The notes beneath the pieces are model-generated. The model saw only the letters and a program-made list of their open reading frames with translations, made no database searches and was not told the origin of the DNA. Source: Erythroxylum novogranatense (Eukaryota; Streptophyta; Magnoliopsida; Malpighiales; Erythroxylaceae). Taken from it: 64,000 nucleotides of DNA. A program made the translations under genes and the position numbers. Location of the stretch: the NCBI GenBank assembly GCA_029891385.1, contig CM057230.1:49641414-49705413 (forward strand). The letters are read 5' to 3'. Position 1 is the first letter of the stretch. Every line of letters begins with the position of its first letter. Below, in pieces: positions 25,901 through 36,652 of the stretch.

Positions 25901-27170
25901 TTTGCTCACCTACACAATTAGTTATGATCAAAACATTGCAATAGGGTCAAAATACATTTTCCAGATTTCACATTCAACTTAACTTCTTTCATTTCATCAC
26001 TTTACCTACATCAATATGCATCCCCTTGGACCTCTAATTCAGCCCTAGGATCACCCAAACACTCTCTTGCATCAATGGCCAAGAGTTGGCAGCACACAAT
26101 ACACATAACATTAAACCCTAGGCTTTATGACATTAATGCACATAAATCACAATAAAAGCTTCTATCAACTAAATAAAAGAACATGAACTAGGATTCTCAC
26201 CTAAACAACCTCCAAGCTTCAACTCTTAAATCTTTCCAAGCTTCAAGCTTTAAGTTTCCCAAATCTTCAAACAAAAACACCAACCTCTACTTTACCTCCC
26301 CACCTTCGACCATCACAATCATCATAATGTCAAAGTTCAAGTTGATCTTAGGTGTGACTAAAGGAAAAGCAAGTAATTATGGAGGAAGAACAAGGCCAAC
26401 GAAACATGGAGGAGGAGGAAGTTTCGGTTGAAAGGAGCAAGTGATAGCTTCCATGTGATTTCTTTAAAAGTTGCCAAGAGAGGGTCGTGGGAGACAACAC
26501 TTAAAAACACCTTTTTTTCAAGCTTTCTTAGAAAGTCACGTGGATGCTCTCCCAATTTAGAATGAATGGATAAGCATCAATGAAAAGCTCTAAAGCTATG
26601 GATGAGAGAAAGGCTTTTAATCCAAGACAAGAAACAAAAGTTGTAGGTGATGATGAAAAATCGATGATGAAGCATAATATAAGACAAAAGTAAGAAGCCA
26701 CTTGGCTTTTAATGAATGGAAGAGTCAAAAGTGAGTTCATCCCAATTACTTAAGCACTAATCCCCACTTAAACTCTAAACATGGCATTAACATAATTCCC
26801 AAAATTATTTATTCACTAATCTCATGCCATTAGGCAATCCTTTTCAGATACAAAAGGCTCACTCACCGGTTGAATTTTCCTATCCGTAAGAACCCCAAAA
26901 ATTCCAGAAAAATTCTATAAATCCCTAAAATGGAAAACAATTTATGCGCCTCAAAATAATTTTCCAATTACGATTATCCCATAAATTTCACAAAGGTCTC
27001 AATTTGAAACCTGTTTAAAATGTCATGAATGCATGTTTACCAAGTGTAAGTGCAACAACCCATCATTCATAGAGGCTATGAGCTGTATGCGCATGCCGAG
27101 CTATAATTTAATACTTCTAACCCGTCCCAATTTACCAAAATACCCTTCTCATCGGTGATGGGATGTTACA
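22946..27170 (-). repeat. LARD 5' LTR (4225 bp)
   Basis: Partner of 14992-19230 with TG...CA ends and the primer site alongside. It contains the hairpin ladder (about 23590-23740), and a version of the triple palindrome (24664-24792) whose second member is nearly perfect (arms CTAGGGCGACG and CGTCGCCCTAG). The final TTACA abuts the TAAGC duplication. Confidence 0.9.
24664..24792. repeat. Triple palindrome cluster in LARD 5' LTR
   Basis: Same arrangement as in the partner LTR but with more regular arms: 12-bp stems with 4-base loops (GGCG, GCCG) in members one and three, and a central 28-bp palindrome with one mismatch. It is probably closer to the ancestral state. Confidence 0.85.
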
Positions 27171-28031
27171 TAAGCGGCCTCTAGTAAGACATTATGACTA
27201 CCCAAATCAAATGAGGATCGATAATCCGATTTAACCTATAACTATGGTTATAAGCTCAGTCCTTTTGTAACACGATATCAAGATTAATCACAAGGCATGG
27301 TACATGTCAACCTTTGATTAATCATAGTTTCTTGATCCCCAAGTTGACTGATTATAACAAATGACATTGATGACTCTTCATCAATTCATTTGAGCACGAC
27401 CATGCATTTCTTCAGTCACACTTGTCAAGAGGACCAAATGATATCTCTCTCATTTAAAAAAGGTACAAATCCCATCTACGTCATTCACATCCCTCCGCAT
27501 GATTCATTTAGTGTCCAACATAAGACTACTTGTTATTCGGTTAAAAATAACTTAGTCTAATATCAAAACACTAAATTCCTCATGTAGGGAACCATGATGA
27601 CTTCAGGTCAAAGGACTAAAGTCAAACTATATAAAGAATCACTAATGACATGAAACTATGTAGTATTCTTTATGTGGGTCGGTCCAATATATGCTCTCTA
27701 ACATATATCTATGTTTCTGATTTGATATCTCATATCCATGATCAGTAAAACGTGATCATCAACAAGAACACATACTAGCCTTAATTCATTATTGTTCCAC
27801 CAATAATGATCGACCAGGGATAGTCTAGAATAGTCTTATAACGCATATGGTTTTACTATCAAGTCACATACTTGATGACATAAGTCTAAAACTATTCATG
27901 GAATGTAAATCACATTATATAAACGAAATACATGCATATATGAAAAGAATACCTCATACTATATTATTAACAAGTCATAATGTTAATACATGAATCACAA
28001 CTATCTATTGGCCAAGGGCACACTACTAACA
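27171..28031 (-). mobile_element. Copia B 5' LTR, right part
   Basis: It continues the LTR after the LARD and ends GGGCACACTACTAACA, which on the minus strand is TGTTAGTAGTGTGCCC, a typical copia LTR start. The two halves add to about 1.43 kb. The next five bases CATAG and the following GGGCCGTTATGAACTG line up with gypsy 1 protease-region sequence (GGGCTATTTTAGATTG), so copia B inserted into gypsy 3. Confidence 0.85.
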
Positions 28032-31000
28032 CATAGGGCCGTTATGAACTGTTACATCAAGGAGGTAGTATTAGAATCTCCTGGTTAGCCTAGAGCATTT
28101 TTCAGAGGAGTTAGTTAGGCAATGCCAATCTAGATGATCTCATTCCTAAGTGCATTGAGGATGATGTAGGGAGGATGTGAGGCTAATCTGGCCCACGTTA
28201 TTGATACTAGGGTTGAGCAGAGCGTACAGGACATTCCAGTAGTTAAGTAATTCCAAGATGTATTTCCCGAAGAGTTACCTGGTTTACCACCAGATCGAGA
28301 AACTGAGTTCACAATTGATCTGGTTCCAGGTGCTGCTCCTATATCCATTCCTCCATATAGGATGGAACCTGTGGAACTGAAGGAGATGAAGGCTCAATTG
28401 CAGGAGTTATTGGAAAAGGGTTTCATAAGACCTAGCATTTCACCTTGGGGAGCTCCAGTACTATTTTTGAAGAAGAAGGATGGGACTTTGAGATTGTGCA
28501 TCGATTATAGGCAACTGAATCGCGTGACCGTGAAGAACAAGTATCTGTTGCCTTGAATTGATGACTTGCTTGATCAGTTACAGGGAGCTCAGGTATTTAC
28601 TAAGGTGGATCTAAGATTAGGGTATTACCAGTTGAAGATAGCGGAGGCTGATATACCTAAGAGTACCTTCAGGAGCAAGTATGGGCACTATGAGTTCCTA
28701 ATGATGCCGTTTGGGTTAACTAATGCCCCGGCAGCTTTTATGGCCTTGATGAATAAGGCGTTTCAGCCCTACTTGGATCGATTTCTAATTGTGTTCATTG
28801 ATGATATCTTAGTGTATTCAAAGAGTATAAAAGAGCATGCTAAGCATTTGAGAGTCATCTTACAGATCATGAGGGAGAAACAATTGTATGTCAAATTTAG
28901 TAAGTGTGAATTTTGGCTGGAACAAGTTGTATTTGGGGCATATAGTGACTAGAGATGGCATACAAGTAGATCCGAAGAAAATAGAGGTAGTGATGAATTG
29001 GGAAGCTCCGATAAATGTGTCTGAGTCCCAAAGCTTCCTAGGATTACCCGGATATTACCGGAGATTTGTCGAGGGGTTTTCTCTGATCTCGGAGCCTCTG
29101 AAAAAACTTCTGAGGAAGAAGGTAGTGTTCAGTTGGAATGAGGAGTGTCAGAAGAGCTTTGAGGAGCTGAAACATCAATTGATGACCGCACTGGTGTTGA
29201 CCATTCCATCAGGGACCGGAGGATCTGTGATGTACAGTGATGCATTGCGTCAAGGTTTGGGATGTGTACTGATGCAGCATAGCAAGGTGATCGTCTATAC
29301 ATCGAGACAATTAAAGTCTCACGAGATTAATTATCCGGTACATGATTTAGAGCTAGCTGCAGTTGTCTTTTCTCTAACGATTTGGAGACATTATTTATAT
29401 GGGGAGACTTTCCAGATATATACTGATCATAAAAGTCTGAGATGTTTGCTGAGTCAGAAGGAGCTAAATTTGAGGCAGAGGAGGTGGATTGAGTTATTGA
29501 AAGATTATGATTGTACTATTGAGTACCACCTGGGGAAAGCTAATGTGGTGGCAGATGCTTTGAGCAGGAAGTCTAATATCAGTACAACTCAGATTCAGCT
29601 ATCAAGATTACCTAAGCTGATTCATTTGAGAGCTCTAAATGTAGAGCTGAATCTGGAGCATGATGAGGCACTAATTGCTACTTTGAAGTTGAGGTCAATG
29701 CTACATGATAGAATCAGAAGAGTACAGAAGAAAGATTCTGACATGGTAAGGCTTATAGAGAAAGTTAAGGCAAATTCGGATTCCGAGTTTGAATTGAGGG
29801 ATGAGACTTTGTGGTTGAGACAGAGGTTGTTTGTACCTAATGTGGATGATTTGAGGAAGGAGATCCTTGAGGAAGCTCATATGGCCGCCTATGCTATTCA
29901 TCCTAGTACTACTAAGATGTATAACACATTGAAGCAACATTTTTTGTGGCCTGGAATGAAGAAGAAAGTAGTCGAGTATGTGTCTAGATGTATGACGTGC
30001 CAGCAAGTGAAGGCGGAGCACCAGGCTCTAGTAGGGAAGTTGAATTCGTTGCCCATTCCGAAGTGAAAATGAGAATGGATCACTATGGACTTCATCATGG
30101 GTTTGCCAAAGACTCCGAGGTAGCATGATGCTATTTGGGTCATAGTGGATCGATTGACTAAATCGGCCCATTTCTTACCAGTGAGAGAGAATAACTCACT
30201 TGATCAGTTGGCCCAGAAGTATGTGAATGAGGTGGTGAGACTGCATAAAATACCAGTGTCCATAGTATCGGACAGAGATCCGAGGTTTACTTCGAGATTT
30301 TGGAAGAGCTTGCAAACTGCTATGGGGACTAAGTTGAACTTCAGTACAGCATTTCATCCCCAAATAGATGTACAGAGTGAGAGGACAATTAAAACTATTG
30401 AGGATATGCTCAGGGCTTGTGTATTGGAGTTTAGAGGAGCTTGGGATCAGTATATGGCATTGATAGAGTTTGCCTACAATAACCATTATCACAGTAGTAT
30501 CGGAATGGCACCGTATGAGGCACTGTACGGCAGGAAATGTCGGTCACCATTGTATTGGGATGAAGAGGGCTTGAGAATGGTAGAAGGCCCAGAGTTGATA
30601 CAGGGCACAGTGGATAAGGTGAAGCTAATCTAAAGTCAAATTAAAGCGACTCAGGATAGGCAAAAGAGTTACGTGGATTAACACCGACGTGATATGGAGT
30701 ACAGTGTAGGAGATAGAGTATTTTTTAGAGTGTCACCCTAGAGGAGAGTTTTGAGATTCGGTAAAAAGGGCAAGTTGAGCCCTAGGTACATTGGTCCTTA
30801 TGAAATCCTCGAAAGGATAGGACCTTTGGCCTATAAGTTGGCTTTACCGAATGAGATGTCTCAATTGCATAATGTGTTTCATGTGAGTATGTTCCGAAGA
30901 TATCGATCAAATTCGACACATGTGATACCGGCTCAGGAGATTGAGGTTGCTAGTAACTTAAGCTATGTTGAAGAGCTGATCAAGATTGTGGGATCACGGA

Positions 31001-31157
31001 TTAAGCAGTAAAGGAATAAGATTATTCCATTAGTAAAAGTCCTTTGAAGGAACCACTCAACTGAAGAAGCAACATGGGAGACAGAGGAGCATATGAGGAG
31101 ACAATATCCCCACCTATTCGAGCGAGCAGGTAAGAATTTCGAGGACGAAATTTCTTT
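28032..31157 (+). pseudogene. Gypsy 3 (Tekay-type) pol: end of protease to chromodomain, decayed
   Basis: Domains appear in order. The protease end is at about 28060-28200 (KEVVLESPG, MISFLSALRMM). Reverse transcriptase is at 28250-29000 ([20 protein letters not shown], the catalytic FIDDILVYS at about 28795, and a frameshift near 28940). RNase H is at about 29220-29580 (YTDHKSLR). The integrase zinc finger is near 29880-30020 ([11 protein letters not shown]), the integrase core at 30145-30630 ([15 protein letters not shown]), and the C-terminus with chromodomain at 30750-31150. Stops at 28554, 30064, 30632, 30679, 30740, 31009 and 31046 break the frame. The 5' LTR and gag are not in the window; they were separated by copia B. 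Confidence 0.92.
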
Positions 31158-31171
31158 AAGGAGGGGAGAGT
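31158..31171 (+). other. Polypurine tract of gypsy 3
   Basis: AAGGAGGGGAGAGT lies immediately before the TGTAACATCCC of the 3' LTR, and follows TTTCGAGGACGAAATTTC, a near-palindrome also seen in the LARD. Confidence 0.85.
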
Positions 31172-33799
31172 TGTAACATCCCATTACTTATGGGAGCGTT
31201 AGAATGGTAAATGTGAGTGACTAATGAGAGTTAGAGATGCATTTTCATGTTCATGCATGATATGTCATACACTTACTCATGAATAGTGAATTTATTTGCA
31301 CATGAAAATAATTGTACATGCATTCATGAATAATTCCGGGAATAATTGGATTGATTTGAGAATTATGAATGTTTTCATATTGAAAATATTAGTGATTGCT
31401 GAAAATATAGTATTTGTGTATGTTGGTGAATTTAGGAGTTTCCTTTTTTTAATTAATTATGAATTATTGATAAAAACATATTTATAATAGGAAACAAGAA
31501 ATTAAAAGAAGGTTTGGAAATAGTTGGATTGTAAAGATGACAGTCAAGGGAGTTAGTTTCAAAAGAAACTAAGTTGGAACTTGGGTATTGGGTAAGTGAC
31601 AAGTGTCACTTAGGCTTTTGTACCCTTGCTAGAAGTAGGTTACTATTCTTTGAGAATTGACAGGTTAAGTCTTGTCTAAGTCCCTTCCTTAATATCATCT
31701 TTCTAAAACTTCCTTTTGAAACACAGAGTTTTCCACCAAATATCTTCTAAGTGACTTATGTGTTTTTCCTTTCTTTCACCAAACCTATTCTGCCATTTGT
31801 GTCCTCTACCCTAAGAAAAACCAGAAGCTGATCATTTCACTCAGAGAAGTACGAAAATTTTGTGGAGATTAGGGCTTGAAGATTTCGGAGTTTCAGCAGG
31901 TAAGTAGTAAATTAATCTTTTAGAGTTGGGGATTCATGTAACAAATTGCTAAGTTACTATCATCTGCATGAAAAATGACACCTTTGTGTTTGTTCATAAA
32001 TACTGTGTTGTTGGAGGGTGGAAAAATCTGGTTACGGTGTTAATTTAGTATTTGAAAGGTTATGAGCATTGAGTGTTGTAAAAGTGATTTTTGGAGTTGG
32101 ATGAAAGAGATAATTCGGGTAGGAGATGAGTTAGGGGTAAAGTGTTGAAAGCTGATTGTAAAAATTTGTGTTTTTATTTCGGGAGAAAATATAGGCTTGA
32201 TATAGATAGATTCTGGCTAAGTTTCCTTCTGAAAAGTTGTATAACTTTCTTTTATCTTTCCAATGGTATATAGTATGAAAATGTTGGATATCAGAGTCAA
32301 AAGTTATGATTCTTGTAAGTGGAGATGTTCTGGATAGAAAAGCAGACGATAGAAATAAGACGATGGAAAAGCAAATGATAGAAATGAAACGATGGAAAAG
32401 CAGACGATAGAAAATGAGATTATAGAAATGAGACGATGGAAAAATAGATGGTAGATAATGAGACTATAGAAATGAGACGATAAAACTAAGATGAAAGTAA
32501 GTTAGTGAGAAATGAATTGTGATTTCAATGATTCGAAAGAGGCATAGACCTAAGTGTTAGTCTTGCTTAAATGAACTTTGGTATGGGGATGGTGTTGAGA
32601 AGAACCATGGAATGATACCCGAGAATTATCATGAACATGCATTGTACGTAAATTATTCCATGCATGTGCATTATTGAGCGCCCTTAATGGTGTAAATTGT
32701 GATATCGTATATGTTATTTTTTATAGAGGAGCAACAGGAACGTCAACTTCTAGACGTTGTCGGATCTTCCAGGCATTAGCTTTGGGAGAAACTTGTGAGT
32801 AACCTAGACGGTCTCACTTAATTAATTGCTTGCTTTAGAATATGGTTTGAATGAGTTATTTAAGTGCCCCCAATTGTGAAAATGGTGAATGTGCATATGA
32901 ACGAATAAGCGTGCTCAGCATTTCTGCTGAATGTCGAACTACGGTCCGATGATGAATGTGATCTAAATGTGAATGTGCATCCATGTGATTGACTGAGGTT
33001 ATGTTATATGAAACATTCATTACATAAATGCATGTAAGATAAAGGAAGTTATGACCGGATTCGCCAGGACAAAGAGCTTAAAGCTCAGAATGTGAATAAA
33101 CCTTAGGGCTCGAATGTGACTGTACCCAGTATCCACTAAGGGATGTAGGATGTTATACGACAAAGCTCGACATCCATGAAGGGATGAGCTGGTAAAAAGG
33201 CACTCGATCATAACGACAATAATAAATGAAAGTGAGTCTCACGTGCATTGCCTATTATAATTTATGTGTGTTTTGTATGAACAATGTGATATATTGTGAA
33301 TATGCAATGAGGTGGATAATATGTTATGTGCAATGATGTGATACATGAATTGAGTGAACCATCGATGATGGTTACCTCATTGAGTTCGCAAAACTCACCA
33401 AAATTGTAACGTTGTCTTTTCAGGAACGAGAGATGACTCTAGCTATTAAAGAGGCTCTACCATTCGGGTAGATTAAGATTGGTGAGGGAGGTCATGGCTC
33501 AAAGGTCGGTCAGCTGGGGTTTTTTTGGGTGGTTTAGATAACTTTGATGCACTTTCCTCATTCATATAGCACTATTGTATTAGGTTTCTGATGATACACA
33601 TATCGATTTTAAGAAATGCAATGAGGAAAAAGTTGGTCTTAAAATATGGTGATCTTCTTATGATGTTTTAAGTGAATTATGTTACCATGTCATATGAAGA
33701 GAATGCAGTGATCGATCGTAGCTCGCCCTTATCGTAGGATATGTATCGGAATGATCTTCGGGCATCCCAGGTGTTTACCCTATAATAAGGGGCACTACA
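31172..33799 (+). mobile_element. Gypsy 3 3' LTR (2.63 kb)
   Basis: It starts TGTAACATCCCATTACTTATGGG and ends AAGGGGCACTACA. It carries the CATCGATGATGG / GAGTTCGCAAAACTCACC block (33358-33400), matching the same block inverted in gypsy 1 and the LARD, and hairpins of the shared ladder at 33064-33190. The end is placed by analogy with the gypsy 1 terminus GGGGGCGCTACA. No second LTR is in the window, so the target duplication cannot be checked. Confidence 0.8.
32335..32492 (+). repeat. Degenerate short tandem repeat in gypsy 3 LTR
   Basis: About four copies of a 33-36 bp unit built from GACGATAGAAATGAGACGATGG with AAAAGCA linkers. The second half is more diverged. It is purine-rich on the plus strand. 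No function is evident. Confidence 0.7.
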
Positions 33800-33889
33800 G
33801 CTGGAGTACCGATAGTATCCATAAGGGGTTGTTTAGGTAAGGAAATGTAAAATTGTGGAGAGTTAAGGAATTAAACAAGGGGTAACTAG

Positions 33890-34400
33890 GAGAGAGAGAG
33901 AGGGGTTGGAAGAGAGCAATTATAATAGATCTGTTAGCCCGTGGGACTCTTAGAAAAGAAGAAGATATGGTAGGCATCTATGCGGTTTGGAGGAAAAAAG
34001 TTCCAATTCCAAGTTGAACTAAACGAGACAAGCTATTGAACTGCTAAGGGTTCACTTGTAAGACCCCTTAAGCACTAGCTTATAAAGAGAATCTAAATAG
34101 GAAGATGTTATCTATATTAAGGAGTACTTCCTCAAGTCCCTCACTTTTTTAGTATTTGAAAGCCTAAAGTCTGATCATAGAAAAAGCTAGACACTTCCCA
34201 AAGAAAAATCCGATAAGTGTACAACACCAAGGTCTTTCTCCTTTCTTAAGAATATCTAACGAAGGAGAGACAACAAAAACACCATCTATCTTAATGAGAG
34301 GATGTTAATGAAGAGAAATTTTAAAAGGCTCCCCTAGGACTTTCTTCCTATTAAGATTCAAATTAAGGCTTGTAGATGGAGGAATAGATGCAGTCTAATA
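33890..34400 (-). pseudogene. DUF4283-type gag-like fragment (LINE ORF1 or relative), decayed
   Basis: Read on the minus strand from about 34358, one frame stays recognisable across more than 100 codons with a few stops: KIDGVFVVSPSLDILKKGE, then TLIGFFFGKCLAFSMI, SEGLEEVLLNIDNIFLFRFS, GVLQVNP and QFNS. The order L-K-G...W...L-I-G-F-F-G-K...L...G-L-E-E-V...F-L-F-R-F...G-V-L is that of DUF4283, found at the N-terminus of plant L1-type ORF1 proteins and related zinc-knuckle proteins. Stops interrupt it (for example after SMIRL). No endonuclease or reverse transcriptase is seen nearby. Identification is by eye. Confidence 0.5.
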
Positions 34401-36235
34401 AGGTGCTAAAAGCTCTAAATGAACATTGTTAACTAGGTGAGTAGAAGAAGGAGAACTTTGTTACAAAGGATCAAGGAAAAGATCCTTGAGCAGGGAGGAA
34501 GATTCCATTTCTATTGAGGAGACAATGGGAATTCTAGAAGTAGTAGGAATAGGAGGATGGTTAGAAGGGAAGAAGTAAGATGGCAAGGAAGGGGAAATTC
34601 CAAAAAACTTAGGGACTTGACCAATAATATTAATGATGAGAGCTATAGAGTCTAAGGAAAAAGTCATTCTTTGATAAGGTGATATGAAAAATTGTTGCAA
34701 ACCGATAAGAGAGATAAAGAGCATGACCTAAAATTAGAGGAAAGATTAAATTACCCTCATCAACGCAAAAAGAGCATGATTCCTTAGAAGTAGAGAAAAT
34801 TGAAAAAGTAACTTAAGAAATAGCCCAAGTAATAGAGGAAGAATTTAAAAAGGGAACAAGATGATGAGGAAAGCCTAAGAACCTAAAAGAATGGACCAAA
34901 AGAATAAAAAGTAGATTGGACAATTAATATGCAACAGTTATATTTATTGTTATATCATGTAGAAGTTATTATGTTGAACTTTCAAGATTTATTTTTACGC
35001 ACCTAAAATGATACTATTTAATTTTTGATTAGGCCTAGTAGAAAATGTTAGAATAAGAGTTATTGTTGGAATAACTAATTATATATATTTAAACTCAATT
35101 AATAATTAAATACATAAATAATCATAAACGTTCACTCAATTTTGTTAAGGAGGTAAAAATAAATTATAAAGACATAAATTATTTTTTATTTATTAGGGTT
35201 TAGTTTTAACAGATGCAAAATAATCCATCAAAATATCATAAAGTTGGAAAGGGTCAAGGAAAAGACATTAAATTTAATGATTTTATTAAATTCTTTAACT
35301 TTATCTTGTATGTTTTATATGATATAACAACAACAACATCCAGTATGAATATCGCTGATAAGTAGGATCTAAGTAAATGTTTTATATTGTAAGAATTATA
35401 AAGTGAAGATCCTATCATTAATATTTGTTTGAATTAATTAAATTTTGTTTTCCTATAATATTAAGTTTACAATATTTAGCCAATTACTATTTACCAACGT
35501 AGCAGGTTCGTTAGCTGTTGACAGTTCATCACATCTTTTTATGAAACGATCTTACAAATTTAGTTGGCAGGGGTTTTCTTTTCCTGTGGAAGACCCTCTC
35601 TCTATCTACTCTTTCTTTCTTCCCTTGTAATTTCTTTGTTATTTAGTCAGATTCTTATCTCAAAGAGTATTAGGATCACCTACCATATGGTAGCCCGTTC
35701 TGCTTAGCAATCAATATCGATTTGATTTTCAAATTTCATTAATGAAAAGGGCTTTTCACAGCTTAGTTGTGTAATTTTGCCCAGAAATCTTCTTTTCTTC
35801 TTATTACAAAGAAAAATCGGCTTGAAATGGATAACATTTTAAGAACTATCTTCTCGTCCCTACAAATGGTTTTCCTTCCCAAGTGTCATTGCATATGCAA
35901 TCTGTCCATCTTTACTTTATGGCAATAAAACAGTTGCCGAAAATTAAGGTCACTTATCCTTCATTTATTCTGTATGATAAGGTCACCATCCTTTGGTCAG
36001 CATGAGGGCAGCGCAGCCTTGTCATTTGGCTAATTGGTTGTTGATTTTTGTTTTAACCCATTATACATCACACGTTAAGTCAATGTTATCTGTTTAATCA
36101 ACATTTTACAACTCATCTCCGTTCACATTCAGTACTGTTCTTGACCTACTCATACTTAAACCACCTTCATCGCTATTATCTGTTAATTGTAGAAGACAGA
36201 AAAAAGAAGAGTAGCGGAGAAGAGAAGATATAAAC
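34401..36235. other. Intergenic, AT-rich
   Basis: No convincing gene. 34460-34900 has a minus-strand frame of 87 codons upstream of the DUF4283 fragment that may be a continuation of it, but I recognise no motif. 34900-35450 is strongly AT-rich. 35450-36235 should contain the promoter and leader of the small gene at 36236; CT-rich stretches at 35600-35640 and AGAAGAGAAGAGA at 36205-36225 are typical of plant leaders. Confidence 0.5.
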
Positions 36236-36424
36236 ATGGTAAGAGACTGGAAAATGACGGTGAGAGCAGATGAAGGATTGAACAGAGCAGTTTTGCTCTT
36301 CTGGTTTTTACTGATCACTCTCTCCATCATTATAACTATAATTTTTTCTTGTGCTGGTGGCGCATCCAAAGACGAATCTTCTCCGACTCGTACTGGTGCA
36401 GGCTGCGGTGGATGCGGTGGATAA
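36236..36424 (+). CDS. Small single-pass membrane protein with Cys/Gly-rich tail (62 aa)
   Basis: The frame starts MVRDWKMTVRADEGLNR. A single strongly hydrophobic stretch follows at about residues 19-40 (VLLFWFLLITLSIIITIIF). A short polar part with SKDESSPTRT comes next, and the protein ends GAGCGGCGG. It looks like an N-terminal cytosolic or lumenal head, one membrane anchor and a short tail whose two or three cysteines could be acylated or bind metal; all of that is inference. It has a single exon in an AT-rich host region, away from the retroelements, with ATG preceded by a purine-rich leader (ATAAACATGG, A at -3). I do not recognise a named family. A 133-codon frame on the opposite strand overlaps it; I prefer this one for its coherent membrane-protein layout. 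Confidence 0.6.
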   Translation: MVRDWKMTVRADEGLNRAVLLFWFLLITLSIIITIIFSCAGGASKDESSPTRTGAGCGGCGG

Positions 36425-36652
36425 CATCTTGTCTTCCTCCTCTTATTATAAACAAAAGAGATGATGCATACCAGCCCAGCTCCAAGCTTCCTTTCGTGAG
36501 GAAGCATTGCGGGTGGAAAAAGTATCTAGTTCTGGTAATATCTACTTGGTATAAGAAAGACTGTATTTGGACTGTGAATGATTTAATTTTTAAGCAAATT
36601 CCATTACCATGTTCTTGCATATGATGTTTGTGTAGATGGAAGTGAAATCACA
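36425..36652. other. Probable 3' flank of the small gene
   Basis: 228 bp with no gene. It runs from the stop codon to the first CACTACAAAAA repeat start. No clear polyadenylation cluster stands out. Confidence 0.4.

Larger units (their letters stand above)
14992..27170 (-). mobile_element. Complete LARD-like non-coding LTR element (12.18 kb)
   Basis: It has two 4.2-kb LTRs (14992-19230 and 22946-27170), a 3715-bp internal region, a tRNA-Met-like primer site, a polypurine tract, and a perfect 5-bp target duplication TAAGC (14987-14991 and 27171-27175). The internal region has no frame above about 80 codons and no recognisable retroviral motif. LTR size, internal size and lack of coding match large retrotransposon derivatives (LARDs). 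The start TGTAACA, the polypurine tract and several LTR blocks are shared with the Tekay elements gypsy 1 and gypsy 3, so such an element is the likely supplier of proteins in trans. Confidence 0.9.

Noticed and set aside
36106..36507. 133-codon minus-strand frame overlapping the small membrane protein gene
   Set aside because: It runs antisense through the coherent 62-residue frame and has no domain-like layout.
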